A stretch of DNA of 64,000 nt. Origin: Brachypodius melanocephalos. Taxonomy: Eukaryota > Chordata > Aves > Passeriformes > Pycnonotidae. The notes under the pieces are model-generated. The model made no database searches and was not told where the DNA came from. It was given only the letters and a program-made list of their open reading frames with translations. Within the stretch, counting starts at the first letter, position 1, and each line of letters begins with the position of its first letter. The stretch is taken from assembly GCA_013398615.1 (NCBI GenBank), contig VZSR01003805.1, forward strand, positions 3,503,707 to 3,567,706. The letters run 5' to 3'. A program made the position numbers and the translations under genes. Positions 27,195-40,593 of this stretch are shown piece by piece.

Positions 27195-27288
27195 CTGTAG
27201 GAGGGTGAAGAGGGAGGCGTTTAAGCAACGAATAACCATCCACTGGATAATAGCGGTAGTCCTGGGCTGAGAGGTGGCATTGCCACAT
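27088..27288 (-). CDS. ANKS1B: ANKS1B alternative first coding exon (AIDA-1 short isoform N-terminus)
   Basis: The same SAM1 exon extended 5' gives a 67-codon open frame from ATG at 27288-27286. It begins MWQCHLSAQDYRYYPVDGY, runs through LLKRLPLHPPTG, and then enters the shared PRCPVQTVGQWLE segment in the same frame. This N-terminus matches the short AIDA-1/ANKS1B isoforms that lack the ankyrin repeats; I recall mammals starting with two methionines (MMWQC). Here the preceding codon is ACG, leaving one ATG with A at -3, a favourable context. Upstream there is either a promoter (TATA-like at 27391-27396, CRE-like at 27455-27461) or a splice acceptor (CTTTTCCAG ending at 27296) that would attach a noncoding leader exon. 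The sequence alone does not decide which. Confidence 0.88.
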
Positions 27289-27390
27289 CGTGTTCCTGGA
27301 AAAGTTGGTATCAAACGAGCCCGCCAGCTTGACAGATTAATGTTTTCAGCAAACAGAAAAGTCAGAAGTAAAACATAGTTTTCAGGGCAG

Positions 27391-27396
27391 TATATA
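27391..27396 (-). promoter_or_regulatory. Putative TATA element for the short ANKS1B isoform
   Basis: Minus-strand ACGTTATATA lies about 105 bases upstream of the MWQC start codon. That would place a transcription start about 75 bases before the ATG. The element is compatible with a simple first exon, but it was found by inspection in AT-rich DNA. Confidence 0.4.
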
Positions 27397-27454
27397 ACGT
27401 AAGATCTGATCGCAGCTCTACATTTCTTGGTTATTAATCTTTACTACAGACCAG

Positions 27455-27461
27455 TACGTCA
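27455..27461 (-). promoter_or_regulatory. CRE-like site upstream of the short ANKS1B isoform
   Basis: Minus-strand TGACGTA is a 7 of 8 match to the CREB/ATF site TGACGTCA and lies about 60 bases upstream of the TATA-like element. CpG-containing sites are rare in this window. CREB control would suit a neuronal, activity-linked gene, but this is inference. Confidence 0.35.
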
Positions 27462-27471
27462 TACAGTAGGG

Positions 27472-27487
27472 AAAAAAAAAAAAAAAA
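27472..27487. repeat. A tract
   Basis: This is a 16-base A run (T run on the gene's sense strand) just upstream of the CRE-like site of the alternative promoter region. Confidence 0.95.
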
Positions 27488-30400
27488 GCATATCAAGCTG
27501 TCAGCTAAGCTGTTCTCCGTTATATGTGATTGTTGGAATACTCCACAATGAGCAATGCACTGCCAGCAGCAAGAATTCTTTTTATCAAGTACTCCTACAC
27601 TCATCAGTATGCAGCTCCATGCTTCTTGCTCCCCCTCGCTCGCTCCCCTTCATTACCCAGCCTAGGCTACACCTCGCATTTTCAATAATAGCCATCAGAT
27701 AAGGCAGATTTTTTTTTTGTCTGCAAGCTGTAAGCCTGCTGCTGCTGCTTCCTCCTACACACCCATCCAAGCGTCAATCTTGAATGATGAGAGCAGTCAA
27801 AACAAATGCAGAAAATAGCAAGATTCAAAAGCAACCTAGAGCACTTACATTTGAATAGAATCTTCATACAGTTGCGCTTTACATATCTATTTGTTGTAGA
27901 TTTTTACATTTCTCAAGACATTAAGAAATGCAATACTTAAAGCATAGCCCATGGCATGGTTTACTCTGCCTTCCCCTTTCCCCTTTTAATGCAAGATAGG
28001 TAGTGGTCTGCATCTCTGCTTATATAATAGCAAAACCCTTTAATGAATCAATAATGAATACATTTCACAGTTTCTTGCGTGTAGTACAGCAAAAAGACAT
28101 AAAAGGCACAACAATTCTAGTCAAAGTAATTAGATTATCTGCATGATTTCTTCAAGTGTAAAATATTACAAGACACAAGAAAACCTTCATGCCAACATAT
28201 AAAAATTCAAATTGAAAAGGTCACCATTTTAAATTAATAATTAAAATAAGAAAATTGTAAGTTTATATCCTTTCTTACAAAAATGTGAATGATAGCAAGT
28301 AGACATGTAAGATTTGCATGATTTCTAGAGAGGATTTAAATTTTATCAACTATAACAGGAAAAAAAGATTATAAATTTTAAATGAGTGGAAAATTCATTT
28401 TCTGCATAAGAAATCAAATACCTCATGATGTATTTTCTATCTACACTTCATCTTTGAGACAGTTTCTCTTGAGATGGAAATATTTTATTCCTTTGTTCTG
28501 AAAGGAATGTTTACTAAACTTTTGTTTTTCATAACCATACGAAAGTACTTAGCAAAAAAGGGGCAGGAAATAGGTATATTCAGGGTACAATTTTAGAGGG
28601 AATCCTGTCAGTAGTGTTTCATTTACTGAGCACATTAATTATTTTTTTTTGTTTTTCTTATCCATTGTGACTCTCAAGCAATGACCATCGCTAAGAAGGA
28701 ATTTAATTCAAGGCATGAGGAAATTATAGATCTTTGTCAAGGGGATAATATGGGACTGATGGTACTATGGCAAATAATTGTTTCATAGAAATCCAAACCT
28801 ACAATCTGACCAACATGTCTCCAAGTGCCACACAGAAAGTCCCTGAGCAGTCACAGAACAGATTCTAAATATAGAGAATTAACAATATTTTAAGAGTTTC
28901 AATTCCAATCTGACTAGTCCTTGGACTAAAGCTGGATGACCTCTCACTTTGATATTGCTGCCTGGATTTGTGAAACATGTCATGCAAACCAAAGTCCATA
29001 ATAGTTTTCTAGAATAATTTTAGTTGAGCATAGAAGATCTTTCATGATGTTGGAAAGTTGCCTAAGGTTTCTTATAAGAACTTCTGTTATTTCATGTATT
29101 CTTACTGACTTGATAAATTTACTACACAAAGTATGAAAGGTTCATTATGTCTTTAAAGAGAATACTGAATACTCACCAGTCACAGGTAAACCTGAAGTTG
29201 CCAAAGAAATTTTTAGGAGTATTCTAATTGCTAAATGTACTTTAAATAAATGAATGGATGATTAATTTCTTCTCAGAGAAAGTAGGTATGCCAAACTGAT
29301 AGGAAATCTAGGTCTCATGGAGATAGAAATGCGTCTGTTCACATCTGCAAATCATCCCTATTTTGAAAAGTTTTCTTTACTATGAATCAATACCTTTGTA
29401 TATAAACAGATCATAATCCCTTCAGGATTGTGCCCAGGCATGAAGAAGGGTAGGCTACGCTGAGCTGAAATATAGGGGACTTCCCTTGAGTAGGCAAATT
29501 CAAAAGGCTGGGCAAGATCTTCAGAGGGCAAATTGAAAACAAAATTATCCTAAACACGATAAGAGTTCTATTCCTTCTGAAATTTTCTTAGTTGACTGAG
29601 AATTAATACACTTCTTTGAAAAGGATTCCTGATTCTGTCTTCTCCTGTAAGCATAAAAAATTATATCAGAAAGAGATCTAGTGAAGCATAATCCCTTTGA
29701 ATGGATTACGTATGACTGGCTCCCGTATTTCCTATAAATGCAGAGACACAAATGTCTCTGCATTGTGTTCTCCAATACCAGAAATTTGCTGCCCACAAAA
29801 AGGCACACACAATAATCAATATACTAGTTTCATGGTCAAACTGCTTTTTCCTTACCTTACTATAAACAGCATGGAAGCTATGCTGCCAGTGATGAGGAGA
29901 GCTTGGCTCAATGCCTAGCAACAGTGTAGGCAAAATTCAGTTGCTGAGTGGCTCCCCAGACACATTTCCTCATGTAGCTGTTGGTACTGTGTCTAACTGT
30001 CTCCATGGCTCCAGCCCTGGATGATTATAGCACTGCTGATCCCACTGTGCACTCTCTCCAACTCTGTCCTTTGCCAGTATAACTACACGTCTGAACCCAT
30101 CAACAGAACATAAGGTTGCTCAGCAAGGGGAAAGAAAGTGAGGAGAAACAGTCAGCTGGCTGCCTAGTCCTCACCCCTGACTATTGTCTCATTGCTAAAG
30201 CATCCTGTTATCTACAAGTCTTTTCTTCCCTCCTTCTTTCCCTCCTGGATTAGGGAACTTGCAGCTCTTTAAGATCTCCAGATGTTTAGCCAGTTCAGAT
30301 GTTTTACCTCAGGGGGGTTGCTTAGGCAGTTTTTTTGAGCCAGTGCAATGGGAACGTGGAGCAGATGCCCCTGCTTTGAGACTAAAAGGCTGTCTCTTGA

Positions 30401-32462
30401 CTTTTTTTTAGTCTATGACCCAGTGCCAGCCCCAGCAGTGTGCTGCTGCAGGTAGTGCCTACACTTTGCCTATGCCTAAAGTGGCGCTGACATTGAAAGC
30501 GCCATGCAGACTGTATGAGATGGTCTCACCTCAACATATTTACACACTACCGTGCTTTCCTGTAATTTCAAAGGACATAAATTTCATGATAATCCTTCTG
30601 TGATACTACAATCAAAAAAGATGAACCCATTCCTACATGGGAAAATTGACACTTAAGTCTCTTACAGAGATAGCAGTACTTGGCTCTTTTTTCTCCAAGG
30701 CAACAGAAGAAGCACACTGAAGTGATGTCTGCAAGAAAGATGCCATCTGGTATGCTATACGATAATTTCTACAAGACATCTTGTTCCCAATGGGATTCAG
30801 AATATGTTTATATGGGCTTGGAATTGACTGAATCTGTGATATCAGAGGGCACATGATTTCAAACATGTTATAAGGCAGATCTGCTCTAAACGCAAAGTAA
30901 TTTAAGGGCCTCTCAATTTTATTTTTGCTACTGTTAACAGTATGAATTTTCTTGATTTTTTTTGTTTTTTGACTGAGAAGAAGAAACTGATTACTTGTAG
31001 AGCAGGTGTTCCTGCAGTCATTATGAATAGACTATTTTAAACATTTTAAACATATAATTAAACAATTCCCTTTTGATATATAAATCCCTGTTAAACATTG
31101 CTAAACACTTCTGGTGTTAAGGAATCAAAAAGTGGAGGTTTTTAGTAGTGACTACTAGTAATCAAGAAATTTCTGAGTAGAGAATGTGAAAGAATGAACC
31201 ATTTAGGTAAGCTGGCAGGTAGGTTCAGCAAAGCTAGCGAAGAAATTGATGCTAAAGTAACTACTGATTTTTTTTTCTTAATTAAAGCTTCCAGCCTTGT
31301 AAAAAACTCAATGTTTAAATGTTTAAAGCTATAGTTTTTCTCCTTATATTTATGATTTCAGGCAGTTATACAGTTACCTGTCTACATTGTGACAGAACTT
31401 GTGTGACAGCAGTTAGCATGGCAGAGTGTTCTAGGGAATAAACTAACCTAATGCATGTATTTCTGAGAGAAGATAAGGACAGCTTGGAACAGGATGTTGT
31501 ATGAGAAAAACTACACCAAACACCCAGCAAACCACTATAATTAAAGTTTATTATGGGAGAAGCACACTAGGTTCCAAGGAAGGTATCAGGATTCTGGTTT
31601 ATCTTACGCATTTCGGTTTTACTATAATGCAACTCCAAAGGCTTTGAGATTTTAAATGACCTTTTTTATAAAACTCTGAAAAAATGGATGCCTTCTATAA
31701 AATCTGTAACTTCTGTCAGCAGCCTGGCTCTTTGGATGATGATGGCACTGCGGATGATAATATTTGGTGATGCTGAAGATTTCTCTGAAAGTGCTTTTCG
31801 AGACATTTTTCATGGCATATACAGAAACAAACCAAAATCAATAGGGACAGCTTGAATTTAAGTAACATTATCTAGTATCTATGATCTAAATGTTACATTC
31901 CATTGCTTATGTGTGGCTCAGAACTCGCAAAAATAGCTCTGAGATCACAGCTAACCAAGCTAATGGAAAAACCCTCAGTGACTAGGAAAAATCATCCTCA
32001 CAGTTCTTTTCTGATTTTTATACCAGTATTGATTGTAACTCTACATTACCACTGTGTAAGTGCTGTATCTTTAATAACTATAACCTCAAAGTCAACAAGG
32101 AAAATTCATTTTACTTGACAGATGATTTGTCAGCAGTGACCTATACTTCGTGAACCGCACTGGCCCTTTTACGAGTTTGCATTTCTGACTGTTGATGTAT
32201 TATTTACCCAGAAAGAGCTCAGTCAAAGCACTCCACTATATCATGAAACATACATTTATCACAGATACTTCAAAGTTAGAATATTCTTCACGTTCAGTTG
32301 ATTGCTTTGACAACTTTAATTTAGCCTCCTTCAGAATGCATGCTGTTCAGTCAATGAGGAGCAGATCTTATTGGAGAATTAAAATACCCGTTTTCTAGAG
32401 CACAGCCACTGGACTAGGACTCATTTCTATTCAAGAATATCATTACCATCATGTAGAGAAAT

Positions 32463-32480
32463 TATCTATCTATCTATCTA
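32463..32480. repeat. (TATC)n microsatellite
   Basis: There are four and a half TATC units, followed by a short ATCGATCG palindrome. Confidence 0.9.
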
Positions 32481-32808
32481 ATCGATCGTATTTGGTAACA
32501 TATATTACCAGGCAGCAAGACTGCTTGAGATTTAGTTAGTGTTTCCAGATTTTGATTTTCTGTTTTCAATTAATAAATTTGGGGGATAATTTTTTTAAAA
32601 AGACATAGGGATAATCGGATATAGATATTATATAGCATTGCAACACGCATGACTTCAGTCAGATGTATATCCTTGGCTTACAGAACAGAAATACAGAATG
32701 CAGCCTACTGAATCACAAGGAATTAGTTAAGAACAGATGGATGCTTTACTGCAAGACCACAGGATCAACTGCACTGAATCAGAGCACAGCCTCATCTAGC
32801 TCATCTAG

Positions 32809-33361
32809 TGTTGTGGTTTGAAAGCAAAACAAGTGAGAGGCTCCAAGTCAGAAATACAATTTAATAAAAAGAAAGGAAAAGAGAGTAAAATAAAATAAAA
32901 TAAATGCAATAATACCAAAAGACCACTGACAGGGTCAGAATACAACCTAAGGATGGTGATGGAAGTCCAGATAAGGTGGTCTTCCTGAAGCAGTGGTCTC
33001 ATAGAAAAGGTCTGGTAGCTCTGGCCCTCTGGGAAATCCTGTATGCAAGAGCTGCCTGTACTGTCTAAGATCCCAGATTATATCCAGATGAGAATGCTTG
33101 GCTCCTTCCCCTGGGCAAAGTATCTCACAATGGGAAGATGAGTCATTCAGATGGGTCCTGTATATCACACATTAACTTTTGGAGGGAGTTATCTATAGGT
33201 CGTTAACAGAAGATAAGGAGAGGGCGGTGTTTGATTAGCCATTAACAGAAGATGGACCAGAGGGAGGGGGCCTGGGAAAAACACTGCTCCAACAATTGGA
33301 TTCAGTAATTCATGAAGATGGTGATATAATTTATGCTAATCCTATACTACAACCCAGGACA
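32809..33361 (-). mobile_element. ERVL-type solo LTR with 5-bp target-site duplication
   Basis: This is a 553-bp LTR read on the minus strand. It begins TGTCCTGGGTTGTAGTA and ends CTTTCAAACCACAACA, the TG...CA ends of the common avian ERVL-like LTRs. TCTAG lies directly on both sides (32804-32808 and 33362-33366), a 5-bp duplication as expected for this class. On the minus strand, TTTTATTAAATTGTATTTC near the 3' end fits the polyadenylation region. No internal retroviral region adjoins it, so it is a solo LTR produced by recombination. It lies in the sense orientation with respect to ANKS1B. Confidence 0.87.
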
Positions 33362-36300
33362 TCTAGTTTCATCATTCATCAGCTTCAATCACAGTGGCTA
33401 CTATTAGATGACTACAGAAGAGCATAAGACTAAGATGGACATTCAGTGACCCCTTCCTAGCATTTTCCCAGTTTCCAGAAAATTACAGCTAAAGGTCTTC
33501 ATGACAGAGAAAGTGTCTTCATGCTTAATTGTCCTTCATGTATTTTTCTGAGTGTTTGGTGTTTGATGAAATATGGTCAAAGTAAGAGTCATCCTTATTT
33601 TGACTTCAATGGAAATTAACAATATTTTCTGAAAAAAGGAGTTACTGTCTCAGAGCAATTTCTGTCCTTGTCTTGGTAAGTTTTACAGGATAATAGTAAC
33701 ACTACACTCACCACCTATGAGTAATCACTTTCACTACTTTCATCTAGTAAGGAAAAAAAATATCCTTGAAAATTTACATGACACCATGACCAATCAAAAT
33801 ATTTTACTTAATTCTGTAAAAATTTTAGACTACTGTTAAAAGCTAGTACACTGAGTGAATATATATAAAAAATGTATACTACATAGTCTTGCTAAAAATA
33901 CTAAGGAAGTTCAATCCTTTATCCTATAATTCCTGGCACCACAAACCTAAATTTATGTAATTTCAAATTTGAGCAGATCTTTTTACAGCTCTGTGCTAAG
34001 CAACACTGGACTAGCAAACAAGCAGAACTAGGTAACACAAAACTGGGTAACAGAGAACTATTTGAAGAAAGTGCTCAAAAAAAGAGAGATCTGCACAGAG
34101 ATATCTCAAGAAGTTAAATACAGCTGTGAAATAAATGATTGCATAGATTTCATTCTTGATTTCATAGACTTGGTAACTGCTGAAAAGTCCTGTGAAGACC
34201 TATGGCAATGAGAAGCATGTACTGGCCCATATTTTTGAAATTCTGAATCATGAAATTATATATGATGGAAGATTAAAGATTTCTCCTGAGGTTATTTTAC
34301 AAATCAGATTCAACCTGAGACAGTGTGGCATAGTTTTTTTCTGTTTGCTTTTGCCTAGCTGGGTTCACAGGCTCCCTTGCCCCCAGTACATCAGATTTCA
34401 GAGTTGAACTTCTCATTTGAACAGCTGATCAGCTGAATTCTCTTCTTTTCTTCCTATTCTTTCTAACTTCATTTCATAATTCATTTTCTCTGCTCCCTAT
34501 TTATCTCACTTCTTATTCTCCTTATAAATTAGAGTCCTTTGCCCTTTTGTATAATCCTTCACCTCTAGCTACTACAATTTGATATTTTGTTTCACATCAG
34601 TCTTTTTCCTTTTCTAAACTTTCTCTCCCACTTCCCCTCTCAAATCTTTTAAAACAAGTTTTAAAAAAAAGTTCATTTAAAAATGAAATAACTTCTCTGA
34701 GATTAAACTACCCCGAGATTTTTTTAGAGTTAAGACTATGTTGGATTTGGTATTTCAGGTAATACTAACTTAACTTCAGTGGTCGGTGGAGCATCTCACC
34801 GGCACCTGGCTCTGTCTACTGGGTGCAGACATCTCCTTGCTTTTTAGGGAACAACTATCCATCGCTGCTTCCTGACAAAAAGTCAGGTTCTCAACAGGAA
34901 CTTGCCTTATTACACACACACTCTATAACCACCTTCTGTAATATTTATCCCCTGCTAACACAGGCTCTGCAGCACCACAAGAAAACTGCAGCATCTTTCA
35001 ATGAATAATAAAGACGTTACTTGAGTGGGTGGCATGCTGGCACAGCTCTGGCAACTCACTGGACTGTTTGCATATGGATGAGCTTATATAAACCCAGTTC
35101 ATTCTGTCTGTGAGCTCCCTCATACCAATGGCTCTATTCTCACTCTCCCACCTCTGGAACCTAGGGTCTTGTTTCAGGAATCTGTGTTGAGGCTTACAGC
35201 ACTGCAAATACATCTCATGGCATTATACTTAGTCCTGCATGGCTTTTTGTTTTAGAAATTGGAAAGATACAAATGCAACCCTTCAGACAACTTTCATAAA
35301 ATGTCTCATTCCTCACCTAGTTCATTTGTCAAGGCTAAAGGATCTCAGCTTGAGCTCAAGTGGCCCTGCAGGTACAGGTTAGCTGAAAATGCACTCATCA
35401 GACTAGTTCCACCAATATTTTATAATGATTATTGCACATTAAAGATTATTTCCTGTACTACAAAGCAGATCAAAACTTGGGGTGGTTTAATGAGCAAACC
35501 CAGCACCTATATGTAGTCTCACATTCTGGTTTAGAGTTGTGTAGCCACATTTCTTGCAACTCATTTCAAAATTTTCATGTACCTGGATTTTCTTCTTGGA
35601 TAAATTTGAGAATGGCTGCGCTCTATATAAATCCCATATTGATAAGCAAATAGGGGAATTTGTGTACTGACAAGATAGTATATTCTTTAGAATTATGGCC
35701 TATGAAACACTTCAAATAGCCTAGCAGAAAACAAAAGTAGCACAAACTAACTGAGATAGGCCATCATATTCTGTAAATAGAAAAGCAAACAGCAGAGTTT
35801 GTGAGAAATATTTATCTAAAGTCATGCATAAAGTGCAAATATTGTCAATGAATAATGAATACAATTTAGAAGTAGCTTCCAGAACAATTCACCACTTTAG
35901 ACTAAATGCTATTTTTTGCATTTAATGGAAATTAATACTATCAATCAATAATTTAACTTCAGCCATTCTCAGAATTGTAATCATGCAATAACCTAAAATA
36001 AAGAGCAGCAATGGGTAAAAGTAGAAAAACAGTTTTGTAAAATTCCTGGTATCATGAGTTATGTTGTAGTGGTGGTCAGCAGTATACCACAAATAATTTT
36101 TCAAAGGATATGAAGGCATTCCAGTACAGTAACTTCCTGTATACAGGGAAATGAAACAAGAAAATACTGATCCTAGCACTACAATCATGACCTCAGGTTA
36201 ACAGTCTGGGTTAGAAAGTAAATGAATTCACTTTAATAAGTTCAATATTCCGAATTACTTCATTTTCTGTAGGTGGAATGAAAACTAGAGACAATTTGGT

Positions 36301-39300
36301 GTGTTGTAAATTTTATAACAAGCCAAAGATTTTTCAACTACCATGTGATGTTCTTGTGATTACTCAAAATGTGATTACTAGAAATATGAATCCAAAGATT
36401 CTTATTTATTTAAATCCAAGGACTACTAGAAGTAAACATGAGTGAATCAGCTGAACTTTCAAGAAACCATTATTAATACAGTTTTAGTAGACTTAGGTCT
36501 CTATATTATTTATGAAAGACAAACTTCATCATAGTCTCGCTTGCCACAATGTCTCCAACCCTAACATATTTTAACAATCCTATCATTTCATACAAAACAC
36601 CACCAGAGATACTGAAGAAAGTTTTAGAGATTTGCCATTAGCAATCATGTATGAAAATAACAAACTGGTTACTAAAGCCAAATACATAAAACCTATTTTA
36701 GAAGTTAGGAATATTCTGTTGTCTTTAAAGTATTTTCTGGCCACAGGCTGTGAAAGCCTCATTTTTCACCAGATATTTTTAATTCCATTCATGTGCTGAT
36801 TCCTATTCTGCATACATTTTTTCAACCTGGTATTGAATTTGATGCTGCTTTCGAAATAAATGCTGCTTGATTTAGTCAAATAAATAGAATAAACTATTAA
36901 CATACATGTGCATAAGTTGCTACATAGTTGCAAGGTTCAGATTAAACAGCAAGGAAAAAGCATAGCCTAAACATGTGATTTCTAGAACTTTCAGTAATCT
37001 GATAATTCTTTTCACATCATTTATCATGGCTTGAAAAAAATATCTCTTAACCTCTGGAATTACATTAGGGTGATTAGTAGAGCATTATAGAATGAGGGCA
37101 TCATTGGCTTGTTACATTTTAGGCACACCAGCAAGCAGTCTGGCATTAACTTTGTGAAATCCAGCCAAACTGTTTTTGTGGAAACTCCCCCTATACCATT
37201 GTGGTTCAGCAGAGAAACAGGCAAGACCTCAGTCTTACTGGAAATAACTTTGTAAATGTTTTAATCCTGTTCTCTTTTTTTTTTTTTTTCCCCAAGTTCT
37301 GAAATCTGCAATCTTCTTTTGTTGATCCTTTTATCTCTTATCTGTGTTGGCAAAGCTCAGACATATATTCAACCCCATGGTGGAAAAACGATAGATTCTA
37401 TACAGCTCAGTTACTTCAGGGATTGGTCTGACAGAGGAGAGAATTGACCAGGAAGAGAAGATTGCAGCTTTAACATCATCATCAGAAATATTTTTAAATC
37501 CACTTAAGAGTTAAGGACCCATTTACTACCAATAGAACCCAGGAGGTAATATGAGGAATATTATTTTTAAACAACTTTCACAACCAATTAATTTGAGATC
37601 TAGCATGATTTGGTTTTATCAGTGTGATTTTTGTAAGGTTAGGCCATAGGCAGGTATAACCGAACTTTTAAAGTGAGAATAACTTTAATTCCCTTACTTG
37701 TGGTTTTCTGTAGAGTAACATATACAGTTTTTCGAAGCACTGTCCCCAAACATGCTTAAACATTAGACTACTGAACTCTCCATTTTGCTATTTGTCAGAA
37801 TTTCTGAGCTTCATGCCCTTGGAAGTCACTGAAAATCTGATTTCAAATTTGCGTTCTGTGCATTCTTACCTTTCTGCACTCTGTCTCAAAAGAAATATTA
37901 GAAGTGCATTTAATATAGCTCTATATCATGACATATTAACATACATATTTCTTTATAACTCAATATCTCTCACTTCTAAAAGGAAATTATATAATGTGAG
38001 ATATTTTAAAAATACTGAAACAAGGCTTTAATAACAGTAGTAAGTAACTATTTAAATTTCCTTAGATTTGAGTAGCATTCAAACTGTACATAAATTGTTC
38101 ATGTCTGTGGTCACAGAGACTTCTTTTTTAGCCATATTTAACAATATAATGGATGGATCAGCTATTAGTTTAAAAACAAAAGAAAAGATGGTAGGGTTTT
38201 AGCATGCATTACTCCTCTTTCTAAGAATAAGTATTTCTAGAAAATAAAAAAACCCTTTAGATCTGACAAAATTTTCCAAAGAAGAATACATTGTTTGTAT
38301 TCTGTGAGGAGGGAAAAAGTTTGGTTGCTCAGAAATAACAGTACAGCAGACCAGATTGCTGATGGTTTTAATTTTTTTTTTAATAAAAGTATTGAAATAG
38401 GACCTTAATTTCCTATGCTGTTTCACCAGCACATTATATCTGATGTGGGGAAATACTGCTGAAAAGTCTCAGCATATTAAGTCAGTCAAAATTACATGTC
38501 AATCCTCTAATTAAAAGAGATTTTGTAGAAGACGCCTTTCCTCAAGCAGTTCTGTTGCAGACCAGGTCTGACAGCCACAAGTAGACTACTCCAAAATTGA
38601 CAAGAAATAAGCTGTACATTTACTCTCTCATGGATGTCAATAGTTATGACATTTATAGTTCCAATTTCCTAAGTTTCTTTGTTTGCTATCAATATTATCT
38701 ATTCCTTCAAGAAGACATGCCAGAAATCATAATGACTGAATTGCTTTGCAACAGTTTTGAAAAAAAGAAATCTAACAGTGAACACAAAAAAGCATGGACA
38801 GAAATAAAAGGTAAGTGTTGATTGGCAATTATAGAGAGAGCGGATATGTAAAAAGAAAATATACCAGTTAAAGACTACTTTGGTAAATATGGTCCAAAGA
38901 ATTATGTTTTTACTCTTTTTTTCTGTTTAGCCTGACTCTTCCATTGTAGTAGGCTGTTTCAAATAAAATTGGTGTATGAAGAACATAGAGCTGATCATTA
39001 CATTTGTGACACCACAAGATAAAATTGTTAGTATAATAGGAATACTTGACTATAAGAAACTAAAATAAATGCCTGAAGCTTTTTGCACCCAACTCCCATT
39101 GCATTTATTATAAAGCATATTAAAAATCTTTACAATTATCTTAAAGTTCGCCCAGTTTCTGTAAGGTTTGTTTTGGGATTCAATGAATCATTCAAACAGA
39201 TGCATTTTTATCTCTTGTTTAGGTTTTTTATGATGTAGAGGTTAAAAAAAATCAAAACAACAAACCAATTATATGTGATAGCTTCTGTAGAATTTATATG

Positions 39301-40557
39301 ATCTTTAGGGAAGTTCAGTGACATGCAATACATTAGGACTATCATGTTCTCAGTAAATAAATGCTAAAAATATTTCTTCCTCATATTTCATAGCTATATG
39401 CCTTCTGTTTTCCACTACTTTATAATCTAGATGATTGCATACAGTTAAATGTCCATTCAAATAATTTGAAATGAAGATATTATTAACAGAAATAGGAATA
39501 TTGGTATGAATAATGCAGGGACAGAAATGCACGTGTGAAAGCACCAGAGGAGACAGTGCCTCAAAGAGTTAAAGGCGAGGTCTGCACTGATAATCAAGGA
39601 CACTGCTGGCAGTGGTAAAACACTAGGGAATATGTTCCTGTCAAGAGGAGGAGTGTGCTCTGATAAAACAACAGCTCAAACAATTTATGAGCGGAAGACG
39701 CTGCACTACAGCAACAACATTATGGCACACTGCATGTGATATTCATCGTTTTGTTATTCCAAAAGGATGACCTAAGATATTCTAGAAAAGGAAGCAAAAA
39801 CAATGAATGCCACTGAAGACAATTTTGGATCAAAAGTACCGTACCACTGCAAAGGTTGATTCCTAAAGGTCTATGAAAAAGTATTTTGTTTTTCCTAAAC
39901 AAAAGGAAACCAACAGATACACTAAGAATGCAACAGTCAGCCTACCACGACTTACGTAAGTGACCACGGACAAGCAACTTGACCACACACACATGCACAC
40001 CTCCTTGCATTTGGGTACTGAGTGTGACAGGCTCCATATGAGAATGTGACTGACTGAAAACCATTTTACCTAAAAGAAGAATTACTTTTACCTTCTGTAA
40101 CACTGCATATTGACTCTGGTTATGCAAATTCCCCCCAGCTCTTCTGCCATTGCAAATTAAAATTTCACATTCACATTTCAGTTGATAGGATACAAGGAAG
40201 GGCAGAGCTAAACACAAATGTGTGGCTCTCTTTCCTGAAGTGCAGTCCTATAATTGTTTAACTGTTGCTTAAGAGTTCAAAGACTTGCAGCTTATGCATT
40301 TCCTGCATATGCATTTCCTATTGAGGAAACATCAACAGCACTGGGAGCAGACACCAGCTGCTGGAGCTGTCTCTTTGCATCAGGTTCCTCTTCTACCAGC
40401 TACAGAGTAGGTTTCTTGTGTCTTTTACTTTTTTGGCCATCTATGATGCTACAGGTATTTTATTCTTTTTGCACAGCATATCAGCTTCAAAGGGAAGTTG
40501 GGAGAGAAGTGATGCCATCCTTATTTTACAGTCTGGTTGTCTGGCAAAATTACAGCT

Positions 40558-40593
40558 TGTCCTGGATTGTAGTATAGGATTAGCACAAAGTAT
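40558..40593 (+). mobile_element. Start of a second LTR of the same family, cut by an assembly gap
   Basis: From TGTCCTGGATTGTAGTATAG onward, these 36 bases match the first 36 bases of the minus-strand LTR at 33361-33326 with three differences. The sequence then enters the N run at 40594. The right side of the gap does not show a clear LTR end. This is the expected picture when a repeated retroviral element fails to assemble. Confidence 0.75.

Noticed and set aside
27084..27314. 76-residue minus-strand frame starting MIPTFPGTRC
   Set aside because: It is an out-of-frame shadow of the ANKS1B SAM1 exon; the true frame is set by the SAM sequence and splice phases.
40254..40577. 107-residue plus-strand open frame next to the assembly gap
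   Set aside because: It has no similarity to any family I know, and its end lies inside an LTR start.
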